A stretch of DNA of 64,000 nucleotides, taken from the NCBI RefSeq assembly GCF_963662255.1, contig NC_085051.1, positions 53,979,101 through 54,043,100 on the forward strand. The letters are read 5' to 3'. The stretch is from Cinclus cinclus (lineage: Eukaryota; Chordata; Aves; Passeriformes; Cinclidae). Each line of letters starts with the position of its first letter. Within the stretch, counting starts at the first letter, position 1. The notes under the pieces are model-generated. The model ran no database searches, had not been told where the DNA came from, and saw only the letters and a list, made by a program, of their open reading frames with translations. Below are positions 1 through 10,257 of the stretch, piece after piece. The position numbers and the translations under genes are program-made.

Positions 1-1265
1 TCACCTTATTTAATACTGCTACAAATTCCACAGGTGCAATATTTCATTACTCATTTGCAAGCTTGGATATGTTGAAAAGCATCAAATACAGGGAACTTCT
101 GGCCTTGACTTCTGGCTGTTGTAAAAGGAGTAGCTCTTTTGGAGCTGCTCACAAGTCAGGACAGCGCTGATTATGCAGTTTGATACAAAAAACTGCCTCA
201 AATCCCAGCACAAGTAAATGGTAGGCACCATACCTGTGTACAGGATATTGCTGCTGAGTGAGTCAAGTGGATTATGCTGAAGAAACCTCTCTTGGTGCTT
301 CTTTAATAGAGTTCAGCCCCTTAGGGCAGTGGCCTAGTGTTATTGTACAGCATATGGGAATTAACACAGAAAATTTGGTGGTGTCTGGGAAGTATAAACT
401 GGTAAAGAGGTGTAAGAATCCCAAGCCCTGAATCTGTGTCATGCCATGGTTTATGAAGATGAGAGAACCCCAGAAAGCACGGACAGTAATAAATAACATA
501 AATAATAAATAATTAACATGGGCATGCCCAGAAGTCTTTGATGGGAATTTCCTCAGCTGAGTGTATCATTATCTTTCCCACAACTTTGGTGAAATAGTTT
601 TCTCAGTAGTCATACAAAAAATCCCGAGTCATATACATTTAGCTGAAGCTAGTCCACTTTTTGTTCATTGGAGCAAATTCTCAATTTCAAGAAAATTTAA
701 TACAAAAATTAAAATCTAAACCTAAAGTGAATTTTAAACTCCAAGAGGATTTAAACCCCAAGATGTATCCTCTTAGTATGAGATATCTTTCCCATTCTAT
801 TTCTTAGGAATACAAGGACTTCTAGCCTGTACTCATTACTCTCTTTTCTCACAGGAGAAATGAGGTCCCAATGTCTTGTTTCACTTTTGGACAGAGGAAA
901 AAATAAATCAAAGTATAGGCAGGAGGGAGGCCTTGTAGTGAAAATTCTGAAAGGAATTAAAAACTAAATGTTCCAATCATTTGAATTGTTTTCTTTATGT
1001 TTTCCTCCAATAGCCTGACTTAGCTGGATTTGCTGCAGTGGCAGGCTTTCATATTAATTGATGTATGTCTCTTTGCTCTCCATTTTCCATAGTCCCAGGA
1101 CCAGAAAGACCTGTGAGCAGACGTGAGCAAAGATGCCATAGTCATTTATTGTTCACTTAGCAACCAAGGGCAGAAACTGCAGAGGATTTGCTCGTAAAAT
1201 TTGCTTTACATAATGACTAAAAAAATGGGAGATACTCACAAATGCAAATAAATTATTTTTTCCAG
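1..1265. other. Non-coding, intron-like or intergenic DNA
   Basis: I see no recognisable gene or repeat family here. The sequence is AT-rich with scattered short homopolymer runs and no frame worth calling. An acceptor-like CTCTTTTCTCACAG ends near position 854 and another, CTCCATTTTCCATAG, near 1093. Both are followed by frames that close quickly, so I do not call exons from them. Confidence 0.5.
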
Positions 1266-1365
1266 CTCAGATGTGATGTGAGGCTATATTCTATGTTGGA
1301 TGTTTCATCCAAGTGCCACACATACAGGTCAGCTTTGGGAGCCTGCCTATCCAAGGGGCAGAAAG
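1266..1365 (+). CDS. Candidate internal exon (plus-strand chain, exon A)
   Basis: This 100-base segment is flanked by a good acceptor (ATTATTTTTTCCAG just before 1266) and a good donor (CAGAAAG then GTAAGG at 1366). Read from its first base it is open for 33 codons plus one base and includes the stretch MLDVSSKCHTYRSALGAC. It leaves one base (G), which is completed by the GC that starts the next candidate at 7299, giving glycine. I do not recognise the protein. The pattern YRxALxxC...IPxL is faintly like part of a RasGEF catalytic domain, but that is only an impression. The reverse strand is also partly open here, so a chance pseudo-exon cannot be excluded. Confidence 0.3.
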
Positions 1366-3317
1366 GTAAGGAATACTGCAAGGCATTAAAATACTTCTGG
1401 TTATTTTTATTTGTTTCACTACTGAGTATTGGCACTGTATTAGATTCCGTGTGCTACTTCTTTGTTATCAGAAAAAGAAGGGAATGAATTGGGCTTTACA
1501 TCTGGCTGTAAATACCTGTGACCAAAATGCATACCACTTTACTCTCTAAAATAATGTTATCATCTGTATATCTTGTCTGTCAGCATTATGGTACATCAAA
1601 GATAATGCTTATGTTCTTACACTGACATCTTTAGAGATCACATGTAAATCTCCTTGTTCGGCTGGCCCAAAACATTGTGGAAGGCAGACATTAAATAATC
1701 TTTTCTTTCTAGGTTATGCAGCTGCCACTGCTGTTTCCAATACTCCATTTATTTTTCTTTTTTTTTTTCATTGCTTGATGGTGTTCTCATGAGTTTTTGG
1801 CTGACCAAAAAGGACAAGACAAATAACTGGAAAATTCAAAACATCTGCAGTTCTGCAGCTTGCTATGTGGTCTGACATTGTGAAAGCATCTTCAATCCTA
1901 CACAGCAAATAAAGCCAACATTATTATTGGCAAAACTTCAGGGACCAAGTACAGACAATAATGAGGGTTTATTCTCATTTAACTCACAATGTAAGAAAAA
2001 ATTCACCTTCTCCGTTGTCTTATTGATGAAAGTGAAGCATAGCCTGGTGTGCATGTGTGAGAAAGAGTGGGAGATGTGAGACAGACAAAAGAAAAGCAAG
2101 GGCTGGTTTGGAAACTGACTTTGGAGTTTCTTTTATGTAAAATAAAAGTTTGAAATTAAAATGTTTCAGGATGGAAAATGGAACTACCAAGCCTCATGGG
2201 GGCTGTGTCCAAGCCCACACAGTCCAAGTGCCTGTGTTCCCATTTGCCTATAGAAAGCAGCTCATTTTTCCAGTGACCTCCTTCCCCTGTGAGCAGTCAC
2301 AGCCTCCAGTTTAGGGACTGGGTGCACTCTGTGAGTTTAACTTGTGTTTTTGGTCTTAGGCAGCAAGTGAGAATTGGAATAATTAAGCTTTCAGCTGAAA
2401 CTTCTCAGTTCACTCACTGGGCTCCATGGTGTGCTTTTTAATCTACAAATATTACCCTAAAATTGTGCTGACTGTTAAGTCTACAGAATGGGAAAGGAGG
2501 CCCCCAGTTGCTTCTAAGCCAAATATTCTCATTTCTGCTTTCCCATTACTCCCCAAATGAGACATAATTAAGCAATTTTGCTTCTCATGGTATTAAAACT
2601 AAAGACAAAGCTATTTCAGCTATTTCTAGGCCTGTTTTAGAGAGGCTATCAAAACCAATCAGTGGTAGCAATTGAGAGACAGAGAACAGATGGTATGTGA
2701 ATCCAGGTTCTGCCACATTCCTATATATGCATTAATTTACTGCTTAAACAAAGTAAGTTTTTTTATGTCATTCATAAAAGGAGAAGATAACGTGAAAGAT
2801 TTGATCAGTGATGATAATGTGTTTTCTTTGGTAAATGCCACTTTCCTCAAGCTTCACATTGTTACGTTCACCAGATCTGCAATATAGTTAATTCTTTTCT
2901 ATGGTAATCAAGCCACTACCTTAGTAACACTGTATATAAAGTCAAAATATTAATCAGTAAGCCTTTCTTCATTTCAATATGTTCTCCTTCAGAAGTAATC
3001 CAACTGGAGCCTTTTTACCACATTGTAATTTATGAGCCAGCTGGAGCACAATATATTTTTAATAAAAATTAGGTACAAGCAGATACAGGGGATTAATAGT
3101 TGTATTATAATTTTATAGTTTTCAATATACACAGCCATGGAAAAGACAATCAAATATGGGGTCCATCCCAATGATATAAAATGCAGTATTTATTTTTAAT
3201 GGAAAGGGAATTTCATGAATTACTGAGCCATGAAGAGCTGATGGATGCACTCACTGGGCAACACAAAGGACAACTAGAAAGAAAAGGCATTCAAAACAAC
3301 AGAACACTGCTGGTTTT
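1366..3317. other. Non-coding DNA, no recognised element
   Basis: Unique AT-rich sequence. It contains a T-rich run near 1755-1770 and several short open frames without splice support. I see no transposon tail, RNA gene or strong regulatory signature. Confidence 0.5.
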
Positions 3318-3415
3318 GAGGATGTAGCACCTCTGATTGGTGCTATGAGGATTGGTGCTATGGTGCTATGGTGCTATGATTATGAGGATGTAGCACCCTG
3401 AGACTCCAGAGTCTC
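3318..3415. repeat. Local duplication with GGTGCTAT units and a small inverted repeat
   Basis: The 14-mer GAGGATGTAGCACC occurs at 3318-3331 and again at 3384-3397. Between the copies the unit GGTGCTAT recurs four times (around 3339-3378), with a GATTGGTGCTATGAG variant. GTAGCACC and GGTGCTA are largely complementary, so the block can fold on itself. Immediately after it, GAGACTC (3400-3406) and GAGTCTC (3409-3415) form a perfect 7-base inverted repeat with a two-base spacer. This looks like replication-slippage minisatellite growth. Confidence 0.7.
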
Positions 3416-3659
3416 AACTCTACCTGTTTCCATAGACTACATACATTTTCAAAAATTACCTCTTTTTCTCAGCAGCCTATAGAGGCTGGAGCTTTTTTTT
3501 TCATGTGTTTCTTACTCACATTAATTAACAATTTATTACACTGGGGAAAATAGCAGTAAAAACAGTGTTCATAAATTGATTAAGCCATTAGAAGAATTAT
3601 ATCTTTCTCAGGTCTACTTTAAACTGTATTGATAGGACTGCATAGTAGAAGTGAAGCTG

Positions 3660-3955
3660 CTATAAATTTTTGCAGTCCTTGCAAACTTTTAAAATATGCT
3701 TTCCAGGAGTTAATATATTATTGTACATCTTTTTCCACAAGCAGCTGGGCAACAACTTAAACACTGTTCCTGCAGTCCAAGCATCTCTGTCTGATGAGCA
3801 TTTATTTTTGTTTCTAAAAATCCTAGAATATTTTTCTCTGATATTCTTGGAAACACTTTTAAATCCTTCTAGACTCATGGGTGGGTGTCTCCTTGATCCA
3901 AAAAACTTCCAGTTGAATGATGAACTTGCTGAGGAATTGTTGTTCAGCATTTTAT
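3660..3955 (-). CDS. Candidate terminal exon (minus-strand chain, exon 1 from the 3' end)
   Basis: On the minus strand an acceptor (ATATTTTTTTTCAG) sits just above 3955. It is followed by two bases and 97 open codons ending in TAG at 3660-3662. The product is basic and hydrophilic; it includes SSASSSFNWKFFGSRRHPP, then MSLEGFKSVSKNIREKYSR, and ends in CKDCKNL. The two leading bases (AT) need one base from the preceding exon, and candidate 4243-4327 leaves exactly one (A), giving asparagine. The plus strand is also open across most of this interval, which weakens the coding argument. No domain is recognised. It could be a true C-terminus, a pseudo-exon or a chance frame. Confidence 0.28.
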
Positions 3956-4242
3956 CTGAAAAAAAAATATCTGGCAATTGAATCAAAGCACATCAAAGAC
4001 AATTCCCAGTAAGAAAAAAAAGTCTTCTAGTAAAGGGTAGCCCTTTTCCTTAGAGATGCTAATTACACTACAGCAAACCCCAAAGTGTGGTGTGTGCTGT
4101 TCTTCTCCAGGGTTCAGATACGTGTGTTTCTGGGGTTTTTTTGGTGGGGGGGGGTAAAATGAAATGAAATGAACGGGTAACAAAGGGCAGGAAATCTTCA
4201 AATACAGCATGCCAACAGTGAACTCTTTGAAGGGGTACATAC

Positions 4243-4327
4243 TGGCAATGTAAAATCTCCACTGGGACCATGCCTTCATCAACTCGAAAGAACGACTATC
4301 TGAAAGCTTTGAAGAAACCCCCTCCTT
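4243..4327 (-). CDS. Candidate internal exon (minus-strand chain, exon 2 from the 3' end)
   Basis: This 85-base segment has a clear minus-strand acceptor (GATTTCCCATCTCTTCAG ending just above 4327) and a GTATGT donor just below 4243 (ATTGCCA then GTATGT). From its first base it reads 28 codons, beginning KEGVSSKLSDSRSFELMKAW, and leaves one base. The start phase fits the end of candidate 10199-10257 and the end phase fits the start of 3660-3955. The intron to the terminal candidate would be 287 bases (3956-4242). I recognise no family. The frame stays open well past the donor, so a read-through or chance frame is possible. Confidence 0.27.
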
Positions 4328-4617
4328 CTGAAGAGATGGGAAATCTTTGAAGATATGAAGCATGCATTAATCATTTTAGATAGGTAAACTCTGGAATAAA
4401 ACTCATTCCAACCTGTAGTATTCTTTCTTGGTGCTTTGTCAAGTAAATCACGCAGAGCATTTCACTGAGGAGAAGAGTGTCATAGCAGCCCAGAGTGAGA
4501 TTTTTTTGAAATCTTGGAGCTGAAGCTTACTGCACCATGGGAAGTAAATTTTGACAGTGGGCTGAAAGCACCATCTGGGTTAGAAGACATGTAGTATGCA
4601 TGATCTATGTAGTACGT

Positions 4618-5045
4618 ATGTTCCAGATCCCTCTACAGAGCCTTCCTACCGCCAGCAGACCAACACTCCTGCCCAGCTTGGTGTCGTCTGTGAATTTGCT
4701 GATGGTGACTCAATCTCCTCATCCAGGTCATCAACAGAGATGTTAAACAGGACTGGGGCACTGACCCTGGGAGACACCACTGGTGATCAGGCACAAACTG
4801 GATGCAGCACCATTCACCACCACTCTCTGGCTTAGGTGTCCAGTCAGTTTGGAATCCAGCTGAGGGTGAACCTGTCCAAGCCATGGGCTGCAGCTTCTCC
4901 AGGAGAATGCTGTGGAAAACTGGCTGGTCAGGCAACACTTGCTCCTCCAAACCCTTGCTGGCTGTAGCCACAGCAGACTGTGGCAGTCTGTTGCATATAG
5001 GTAAAACTTTACGAGAGGAAGGCCTTGTAAAACCATAGCTCAAGT
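4618..5045 (-). mobile_element. CR1 LINE fragment, reverse-transcriptase region, antisense
   Basis: Read on the minus strand this is an internal piece of a CR1 non-LTR retrotransposon ORF2. Seen in order are a GFT(R) segment near 5030, HSILLEKL near 4910, a VVVNG segment, TSGVSQG near 4770, LFNISVDDLDEEIE near 4720 and ISKFTDDTKLG. The catalytic (F/Y)xDD box reads FTDD at 4683-4694. These blocks lie in different frames, so at least two frameshifts separate them and the copy is dead. It lacks the 5' part of ORF2 and the CR1 3' tail. CR1 is the dominant LINE of birds and reptiles, which supports an avian or reptilian source. Confidence 0.88.
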
Positions 5046-5068
5046 CTGCGACTTCTAAGTAGAAAAGG

Positions 5069-5310
5069 ACTGTGGGAAAGTGACCCAGCTGATCTGGAGG
5101 TAGAAAAACAAGTTATTACCACCATTACGTGCCCACATCATGGTGTATGGTGGTTGGTTGAATTATGTTTGTTGTTATTTAAAACTGTGTGACTGATAAA
5201 GCCCTGACTGCTTGAAAAGGCCAGGTTTTTTCAATAAAGGGGCTCTCCTTTGCACCTGCCTGGGGGCTCGGTGTCACTCCAGACCCTGACCCCGAGCTGA
5301 GCCAAGGGAT
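5069..5310 (+). mobile_element. Possible LTR or LTR fragment (R/U5-like)
   Basis: The block starts TGTGGGAAAGTG and carries an AATAAA at 5234-5239. This is followed directly by a GC-rich stretch (GGGGCTCTCCTTTGCACC, then GGGGGCTCGGTGTCACTCC). That order, with a polyadenylation signal and then a short R/U5-like segment ending in a GTGTCACTCC-type motif, resembles bird endogenous-retrovirus LTRs. I could not find a TATA box in the right place, a clean CA end or target-site duplications, and its edges are guesses. It directly abuts the CR1 fragment. A chance resemblance is quite possible. Confidence 0.3.
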
Positions 5311-7298
5311 GGCACTAAGGGGAGCTGCTCCACGACCTCACCAGGCACTGTGGTCAGGCTGATAGGCTGCAGGGCCCTGAGTCCTCCTCCATCATCAACA
5401 CTCTTGATAATAGAAAAATATATTTAGCAGCTCTAAGAGAGAAGACGTACGTGCCACATTATGCAGCCTCTGATTATCCCTCTGAAGGGCCTTATTATTA
5501 GCAGCCAAACAAGTCATTGGCTTCCCAAAGCATCCAACTTAGAGACAGGAGACAAGGAACTAGAGGGAAAATAAATTATGGTGGCTGGATGGGAAAGCCT
5601 CGTCTCTTCCTCACAAGCAATCTCTAAATTGCATAGCCTCCCTTAGTTGAACCTGGATGGTGTACATTTGGGACCACTGCAGTTTTGTGGTAGGATCAAA
5701 AGTTGCACATTGAGTCACATGGGCTTCATCACCATCCATGCACAGTCCCCTGTGCCCAGATGCTGAAGGTGAGGCACCAGTCTGTGTCTGTGATGAGCTC
5801 CAACAATGATGCTGTTTCAAAGTGAATCCCCTCTTTGGCCCTGTGTACTCCAGGCTGATCCAGTTTACAGAGCAGTTTTGATTCATTCACATTAGATCCT
5901 TTCTGGAGGAAAGTTGCCTTCCATGTGTGCTACTGATGTGCTCCATAATGGGGACACCTTGGCTAGCACCAGTGTGTAGTTGTGTGGGGAGCCTTGAATC
6001 TCAAGTTTGTTGAGAATGTTGAGCCACTGGGAACCAGACAAAATCTAGTACAAAATATACCCCTGGAGCAAATACAGCACAATTGCAGGGGCCTCAGCAC
6101 CAGCTCGATCTATTCCTTTTCTGGTTCCAAAGGAGCTAAATCAAACAGCCAAATTAGCCTCTTTTTTATTTATTTTTTTTAAATTATACATGCAAGTACT
6201 AGTTATTTAGCTAACTCTATTTCATGAGGTAGCCCTAATGTCTCTATGGGCTATATTCAGAGAGATAACTGGAACATTTAAGTTCAAGAGTATTATGACC
6301 TGTTAGGTTCACCTTTACGCTGAGGGTTCCCAGTACAGTCAGAGAAGAGTCAGGTGTGGCAATAGTCAGCCCTCACAGACAGCTGTGATGTGGCTGCTCA
6401 TGTCTCTTCCCTGACTGCCTGTTAAATCTGAGTACAGCAGCCCTGCTAGGCACTCGCTTGTGGTCATATACATTTAGATACCTGCACTGATTGTAAATCC
6501 ACTCTAGACGCCACCACCTCCAGGACAGACCTTATGAATACACCTCTCTGGACTGCATTCTCCACTTATGAAAGCAAACTCCTACTGTCTCCTTTCTCTG
6601 GTGTTGGCCACTTCATAGCAGAAACCACCACATCCAGTTTAGTCTTTATTTCAACTCCTAATGACCATGAGGTGCTGGATAGGTACATGAACCACAGCAC
6701 TGAGTAGGACACTTATATGTGACAGTTCCCAATGAGCCTCCCTGACCTTCCCCAACCAGCCTGAAGAGAAAAAAAAACATCTGTGGCAGGGACTTAAGTC
6801 AAAGCTCCAGGTCCTGAGTTAATAACAGCTAATGCAGCCTCACCACAGCAGATCTGTGCCTTCTGGGATTTGCTGTCCCAGTACTGTCACGTGTAAACAA
6901 GACTCTGACAACTTCAGTAATTTCCAGAAATAACATCAGTGAAACATGTAAAATAGGGCTCTTTTTAAGATTTGCCTTGTAAATAAACCTGTTGTGTGAT
7001 CAATGATCTGCATGTGCCCTTAACACTTGACGTTTTTTGATCTTACATTAAAGTATAGCTGCAATCACACATCAATTTGTATTTTGGCCCTTCTGAAAAT
7101 CATGATTTGCCAAGGATCATAAGCACACTTTATTTCCTCATAGATTTTTAGCATCCAGGAAGAAAATGTGCTCAGATAGTCTTTTGGATGTAATGAAAAG
7201 CTCACAGCATATTGCATTTTGTACCTGACACCATTAATATTTTCATATTTGTCCTGTATGTCACTTTTTCACTAACTAATAGATCATTCTTATTATAG
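5311..7298. other. Non-coding DNA, no recognised element
   Basis: Unique sequence. The first 100 bases continue the locally GC-rich patch that starts near 5240. The rest is ordinary AT-rich DNA with short T runs (6160-6180) and no recognised repeat, RNA gene or convincing exon. Confidence 0.45.
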
Positions 7299-7402
7299 GC
7301 ATTCCTTCACTATTGAGTTATCTGGAGAAAGACGTGGTTAATATCAATAAACTTCTTGTGGAATGCAAAAATATCCTGGGAGAGAAAACAATGCAACACC
7401 TG
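7299..7402 (+). CDS. Candidate internal exon (plus-strand chain, exon B)
   Basis: A segment of 104 bases lies between an acceptor (CATTCTTATTATAG) and a donor (CACCTG then GTAGGA at 7403). Only one frame is open. It uses two leading bases and then 34 codons, starting IPSLLSYLEKDVVNINKLL and ending ILGEKTMQHL. The composition, with alternating leucine/isoleucine and charged residues, is that of an amphipathic helix and looks more protein-like than most frames here. The leading GC joins the single G left by 1266-1365 without a phase conflict. The exon would end on a codon boundary. I cannot name the protein. No ATG or stop is needed inside an internal exon, so only conservation or RNA can confirm it. 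Confidence 0.35.
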
Positions 7403-9400
7403 GTAGGAAAATTGTTTTGCTTTTAAAAAATGAGACATTTATCTCAGGGAGACAGAGAGCTTTGGGCAATGCTGAATCCACACTTATGTGCCTGTTTTAA
7501 AATCCTCTCTCATGCTACATCTCTTTTCCTTCTCAGAGAGAATGGACACAGCCCAACATTTAAAATTATTCATTTTGTAATGCAAACATACTCCTGCTGC
7601 TAAGCTGTGGATTTCAAACCAGTTAACAAATTACAAAAATCCCTTTTCAGAAGACAGATTATTTGGAATTATCAGCTCTGATGTGCTGTTTAATTTTGCA
7701 TGCTTTTGTGCTAAGCATCTTTAAATATTAACGAGATATGTTTTTGCACTTATGACCTAAAGTAGATCCATGGTAAACTCACATGTCTGTTGGCAGTAAG
7801 TCATCACAGAGCTGCTGTACAGCAACAGCTCTTTTTAGACTCAGAACTTGTCTGTGGTTTTTCTCTTTTGTATCACTGCCAGCACTATGGAAAAGGAATC
7901 AGGAAAATCACAACCCTGACAGAGAGCCCTTTTCAGATGAATGGGGCTGAGATAATTCTCACAATCACTTTCTGTCTCACTCTCAACACAAGAAAGGAGC
8001 ATCTGAAAGCTGCTGGGAACTTAGTCCCAGTGATGGGTGCAGCAGAGGCTGCGCAGCAAAGAGGGGCAGCTAGCTGGGAAAAGAGGAGTGCTGGGCTGCC
8101 CTTGAGCCTTCGTCCCACAAGGAGGATATCAAAGTCTTATCCAGCACTAAGGTTCGGACAAACCTATGTTTTGGAGAGGATAAACCCTGTAAAAGAGATC
8201 AGAATTACAAGAGAGAAGATACTGAGACTTCGACTCCAGAAAGTGGGACAGCAGTAGGATCCTGGCCAGGATGAGCTGCACCTGACAGCCTGATGCTCTC
8301 TAATAAAATGCAGATTCCCAATGCCTCAGTGAATATCTGAACAAATGCCTGACCTATCCAGACCAGATGGGTTTTAACAGTACATCGATACATTATTGAT
8401 CTCCTGATCACTTCCAGTTTAATCAGATCATCTTCTGCAATCATCAGGCCCAAAAGTTTCACCTGATTCCCTATGAAATAGAGTTTAGAATGCTGGTGTA
8501 TACAGACTGATTTTGGCAAAAGCAAGGAGAGGAATGCTTAAGCCCAAGATTCTAGCAACAACATAGACATTGATGGGCTTGAAAGCCCTCCCAGTATAAT
8601 TCCTGGACTGTGGGAATATGTTTCAGTTCTTGCTCTCATCAGACACAGCAGAAACCTGAATGACACCAGTGGCCAGTGAGAGCATCACTGGGGCCTGGGA
8701 GCTGGTCCAGTGTCACCCCTCTTTGGCCACAAGGCCTGTTACCTGCTGCCTGGTCACCGTGGACCTACAGACACACTCAATGGCTGTGCACCAGATCCTG
8801 TATGTAACCATAGAGCTGAAGTAAAAACAGTTTTAACATATTTCCTTGGGCAGCTCCTCCCTGGGCAAAGAACAGAGAGGGGAGGATGTGCTGGACACAA
8901 ACCCCTTGTACCTGTTCTCCCTGGAAAGGCTGTCTCTGGAGCTCACCTCCCCGTGTCAATGTCCCTGCTCTGTGCCATGGCTTCATTCAGAGCTGCCCGA
9001 TCACAAGATAAGATAAGCCATCCTTCCTTTGACAAAACCTGACAGCAACACATGCCTCACATATTAAAACATGGCCCACTTTGCTGGCAGCAGATAGCAT
9101 CTCCACTGCTCACAAATCGCTCATGGTGCTTAGAAGGTGCCTTGTTCTTACGAATGTTCTTGCCTGATATATTAAGCCAATACACAAGCTCATTACCTCC
9201 GCTTCTTCCACGGAGCTTACCTATATCGAAAAGCTGTCACACAGCAAAGCATTAAACAAATGCAGAGGCTGCCTGGTTATTGCTGTCTGTGGCACAGAAC
9301 AGAGTGCAGAGCAAGGCAAGGCAGGGGACTGGCTGTGCCAGCTCTGGGTGGGGTTGGGTGCAGAGTGGCAGTCGAGCTAGCACAGGCTTCTTCTAAAAGG
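7403..9400. other. Non-coding DNA with overlapping uninformative frames
   Basis: Between 7790 and 8525 both strands carry long overlapping open frames (155 codons on plus, 106 on minus). Neither shows a recognisable motif. The 8700-9400 part is richer in GC. A minus-strand segment at about 8949-8994 has an acceptor-like GATCGGGCAG and a strong donor (GGGGAG then GTGAGC), but it is only 46 bases long and fits neither exon chain. Confidence 0.4.
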
Positions 9401-9972
9401 TGTTCTCATTTTGGCTGGGATAGGGTCAGTTTTCTTCTTAGTAGCTGTGCTTTAGATTTAGTATGAGAATAATGTTGATGAGACACTGATGTTTTATTTG
9501 CTGCTAAGTGGTGGCTATCTTAAGTGAAGGAATTTTCAGTGTTTCATGCCCCGTCAGTGAGGAGCTGCACAAAAATCTGGGAGGGAGCACATCTAGTACA
9601 GCTGACCTGAAACAATCAAAGGGGTATTCCAAACCACAGAACATCGTGTCCAGTATATTAATGGGGGAGTTAGTTGGAAAGGGGGAAAAATGCTGCTCAG
9701 GGATGAGCTTGTCTTTGGCCAGGAGGGAATGAACAGTTGTATTGTGCATCACTTGTTTCTTTTGGTTTTTATTACTCTCACCTTTTCATTACTGTGCTGC
9801 TGATGATGAAGATGGTTGTATTTTACTTTATTTCAATTAATAAATCTCTCTTATATATGTCAGTCCACATTTTATCTTTTTTAGATTCTTCTCTCTATCC
9901 CACCAGAGGGGAGGGGAGCAGATTGAGCATGCAATTGCAAAGTACTTCATTTCCAGCTGAGTTGAACCACAG
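9401..9972 (+). mobile_element. Solo LTR of an endogenous retrovirus (ERVL-type LTR family of birds, by recollection)
   Basis: The element starts TGTTCTCATTTTGGCTGGGA at 9401, the opening of a very common avian LTR. It continues with the matching CTTAGTAGCTGTGCTTTAG..., GGGGTATTCC and GAGTTGAACCACA end. A TATA-like TATATTA lies at 9654-9660. A polyadenylation signal AATAAA lies at 9839-9844, followed by a T- and C-rich stretch, so transcription would run on the plus strand. The six bases before it (AAAAGG, 9395-9400) are repeated immediately after it (9973-9978), as expected of a target-site duplication. No gag, pol or env sequence adjoins, so this is a solo LTR left by recombination. It carries many small differences from the family as I remember it and is not young. 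The exact subfamily needs a repeat library. Confidence 0.85.
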
Positions 9973-10198
9973 AAAAGGGCAAGACAGAGCAGAGATAGGA
10001 CAGGAAATATTCTGTCAGGGCATACAGGACTCAAGCATGTTATATGGAACTAAGGAAGGGCAGAAGATCAGTGATTTATTTAAGGTCCTGCAGGCAGTCT
10101 GTGGCAAAATGAGGAGAAAACCTGAATATCCCAAGCCTTCAAAGGATTCTCTGTCCCTGAAACACAACTTCTTCTTCCCTGTTAGACTGACCTCTCAC

Positions 10199-10257
10199 CT
10201 TGGTATGCTCTCTGAGAAAAGAGCCTCCAGCACTCCCTCTACCATTGAAAGGATTCA
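10199..10257 (-). CDS. Candidate short exon (minus-strand chain, exon 3 from the 3' end)
   Basis: On the minus strand this 59-base segment has near-ideal splice sites: acceptor TTTTTTTTTATTTTCCAG above 10257 and donor ACCAAG then GTGAGAGG below 10199. Only one frame is open; it uses two leading bases and then reads NPFNGRGSAGGSFLREHTK to a codon boundary. The one base it needs is supplied by candidate 18979-19024, and its end phase suits 4243-4327. The acceptor pyrimidine tract is simply the complement of an A-rich run, so it could be fortuitous. No family is recognised. Confidence 0.3.

Noticed and set aside
4633..5043. 136-codon minus-strand frame as a host gene
   Set aside because: It belongs to a frameshifted CR1 LINE reverse-transcriptase remnant.
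7790..8525. 155-codon plus and 106-codon minus overlapping frames
   Set aside because: Both strands are open over part of the same interval, neither shows a motif, and frames of this length are expected by chance in 64 kb.
8949..8994. 46-base minus-strand micro-exon with a GTGAGC donor
   Set aside because: The acceptor pyrimidine tract is poor and its phase fits neither neighbouring candidate.
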